Below, piece by piece: positions 5,513-6,421 of a stretch of DNA of 6,421 nt. Each line of letters begins with the position of its first letter. Positions within the stretch are counted from its first letter, which is position 1. Below the pieces are notes generated by a model. It searched no databases, had not been told where the DNA came from, and saw only the letters and a list, made by a program, of their open reading frames with translations. Both the position numbers and the translations under genes were made by a program. The stretch comes from Candidatus Vogelbacteria bacterium (GTDB lineage Bacteria; Patescibacteriota; Minisyncoccia; Phycocordibacterales; XYD1-FULL-46-19): the NCBI GenBank assembly GCA_026395035.1, contig JAPLZN010000003.1:1-6421 (forward strand), in the 5' to 3' direction.

Positions 5513-6099
5513 AGGGCTCCTACTTATGCGATGCTTGCGCCGCGGGTCTCCCCCTGTCCCCGGGTTTTTTAAACGATCAAATTTTTTCGGCCAGCCCCTA
5601 TTCCCATCCCGCCGTCCGCCAATTGGTTTGGTTGCTTAAATTTCGCGGAGTAAAGGAAGTGGCGGATATTTTTGCCGGTTGGCTTTATAATTCCCTGCTT
5701 GAAGAATTGGCGGAACTCGCCCAATACCGCGAGCAAGGTGGAAAAATTATTATCGTCTCCGTTCCCCTATCCAAGAAAAGATTCCACCAGCGCGGTTACA
5801 ATCAATCCGAAGAAATTGCTCGTCGCCTGGCCGAGTTGGAACCAAAAATTTTCCGACTGGAAACAGGCAACCTGATCAAAACACGCGAGACACCCTCGCA
5901 AGTTTCGTGCGGCAGCCGAGCCAAGAGACTCGAGAATTTGAAGGGCGCGTTCCGAGTCAAAAACAACCGCATTTTTCGCGGACGGACCGTCTTGCTCATC
6001 GACGATGTCACCACCACCGGCGCCACTCTCGCCGAAGCCTCCCATGCCTTCGGCCGCGCCCGCCCCCGCCGAATTATTAAAATCGCCGTGGCCGGATGA
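5464..6099 (+). CDS. comF: ComF family phosphoribosyltransferase-like competence protein
   Basis: The 211-residue protein has a four-cysteine zinc motif (Cys11, Cys14, Cys22, Cys25), the segment LLKFRGVKE (57-65), the ComF signature RFHQRGYNQSEEIAR (106-120) and a PRPP loop VLLIDDVTTTGAT (176-188). ComF is needed for natural transformation in several bacteria, where it acts on the cytoplasmic side with the DNA import helicase; its exact reaction is unclear. The length is typical (200-240). The first usable start is TTG at 5464. The open frame continues upstream to 5386 and encodes KTVKNWLELVHSVLFPKRC just before the zinc motif, which looks ComF-like, so the true start may be upstream at a non-standard codon. 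It is divergent from and overlaps pilM, and is the only plus-strand gene. It ends in TGA. Confidence 0.93.
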   Translation: MVHSVLFPKRCVGCRTKGSYLCDACAAGLPLSPGFLNDQIFSASPYSHPAVRQLVWLLKFRGVKEVADIFAGWLYNSLLEELAELAQYREQGGKIIIVSVPLSKKRFHQRGYNQSEEIARRLAELEPKIFRLETGNLIKTRETPSQVSCGSRAKRLENLKGAFRVKNNRIFRGRTVLLIDDVTTTGATLAEASHAFGRARPRRIIKIAVAG

Positions 6100-6133
6100 T
6101 TTATTTACCTTGAATTACAAAATGCCTTCTGGT

Positions 6134-6182
6134 GTCGTCCCAGCCCCTCGAGGACTCTAGATAAACTCCTGCTGGAATCCAG
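6134..6182. repeat. REP-like foldback after comF
   Basis: The segment tcccagc (6138-6144) pairs with gctggaa (6171-6177) at six of seven bases. Inside are agga/tcct (6151-6154, 6167-6170) and the palindromes ctcgag and tctaga. The edges tgtcgtccc and ggaatccag resemble the tgtcattccc and ggatcc edges of the element at 2245-2329, so it may be a decayed relative. It is non-coding. Confidence 0.45.
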
Positions 6183-6194
6183 ACCCGCATTCAT

Positions 6195-6215
6195 CCCCTC
6201 CTTTTCAAGGAGGGG
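6195..6215. repeat. GC-rich hairpin repeat between convergent genes
   Basis: The arms cccctcctt (6195-6203) and aaggagggg (6207-6215) pair perfectly over nine bases around a three-base loop, followed by a G-rich run (gcgggggtgg). This motif type is a dispersed repeat in many bacterial genomes. It lies between comF and the convergent right-edge gene and could stop transcription from both sides, but neither strand has a U-tract after the stem, so it is not called an intrinsic terminator. Confidence 0.55.
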
Positions 6216-6245
6216 GCGGGGGTGGTTAAATCCCTACTCCCCTTA

Positions 6246-6421
6246 TTACCGCGCGGAGCAGGCGGCGCCCACCGGCGGCCAGTCGGCATTCGGGTCGGAG
6301 GCGATTTGCGCGGCGAGCAGTTGGGTTTGCAGGCGCAAGATACGCGCTTGCAAGTATGCCGCCTGGGTCATTCCCCCCTCATCAGCTGTTGGGAGTCCGG
6401 CTCCCAAATCTGGATTTATCC
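6246..6421 (-). CDS. C-terminal end of an unidentified protein, runs off the right edge
   Basis: A minus-strand frame is open from the right edge to a TAA at 6248-6246 and gives the last 57 residues. It begins INPDLGAGLPTADEGG, then has a Leu/Gln/Ala-rich helix AAYLQARILRLQTQLLAAQI with heptad-like spacing, and ends DWPPVGAACSAR. I do not recognise the family. Such Gln/Leu helices followed by a short tail occur at the C-termini of exported cell-wall proteins in CPR genomes, but this is only a resemblance. Its G+C content and use of GCG, CGC and CTG codons are higher than in the pilus genes. An internal ATG at 6371-6369 after a GA- and G-rich stretch could instead start a 41-residue small protein. 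Confidence 0.5.
   Translation of the reverse strand, partial: INPDLGAGLPTADEGGMTQAAYLQARILRLQTQLLAAQIASDPNADWPPVGAACSAR
6389..6407. other. Perfect 7-base hairpin inside the right-edge open frame
   Basis: The arms ttgggag (6389-6395) and ctcccaa (6401-6407) enclose the loop tccgg. It lies within the presumed coding region and may be chance, or part of a dispersed repeat, or the end of an upstream transcript if the small 41-residue reading is the real gene. Confidence 0.4.

Noticed and set aside
5352..5639. Plus-strand open frame of 95 codons overlapping the pilM and comF starts
   Set aside because: It is in a different frame from comF and mixes antisense pilM with out-of-frame comF. It was considered as a source of a frameshifted comF start, but that would need a base change opposite to the one that helps pilM.
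6097..6099. TGA read as glycine (genetic code 25)
   Set aside because: The comF protein ends naturally at this TGA (IKIAVAG), and extension would run into repeats. No gene here has an in-frame TGA at a conserved glycine.
6195..6215. Intrinsic terminator of comF
   Set aside because: The stem is good but no U-tract follows on either strand, and the motif looks like a dispersed repeat.

Overview
The window looks like a piece of a Candidate Phyla Radiation (Patescibacteria, probably Parcubacteria-like) genome. The reasons are the minimal type IV pilus (T4P) gene order, the divergent PilN, PilO and PilP-type proteins, the PilB with a reduced zinc motif, the near absence of Shine-Dalgarno sequences, and short AT-rich foldback repeats in most gene gaps. 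This is inferred from protein character and layout; no marker gene is present. The comF gene ends at a TGA, so the standard bacterial code fits better than a TGA-as-glycine code.

Layout on the minus strand, read from right to left: pilM (actin-like ATPase), pilN, pilO, a short PilP-like membrane protein, pilB (extension ATPase), a stand-alone response regulator receiver, and at the left edge the first 13 codons of a gene that is probably pilT (retraction ATPase). pilN, pilO and the PilP-like gene are packed with 1-2 base gaps. The other gaps (pilM-pilN, PilP-like-pilB, pilB-regulator, regulator-pilT) each hold a foldback repeat that touches or nearly touches the upstream stop codon.

On the plus strand, comF (phosphoribosyltransferase-like late competence protein) is divergent from pilM and overlaps it at the 5' end. 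Neither gene has an ATG or GTG in a suitable place. Downstream of comF is a roughly 145-base gap with two GC-rich foldback repeats. It separates comF from the C-terminal end of a GC-richer minus-strand gene that runs off the right edge.

Functionally, PilM, PilN, PilO and the PilP-like protein would form the inner-membrane alignment complex, and PilB would drive pilus extension. The receiver protein, which has its own promoter and apparently a leaderless mRNA, may tune motor activity. ComF suggests a link between the pilus and DNA uptake. No wholly new system was found. The most unusual material is the set of foldback elements, especially the 145-base MITE-like palindrome just upstream of pilB, and the unusual pilM/comF start region.
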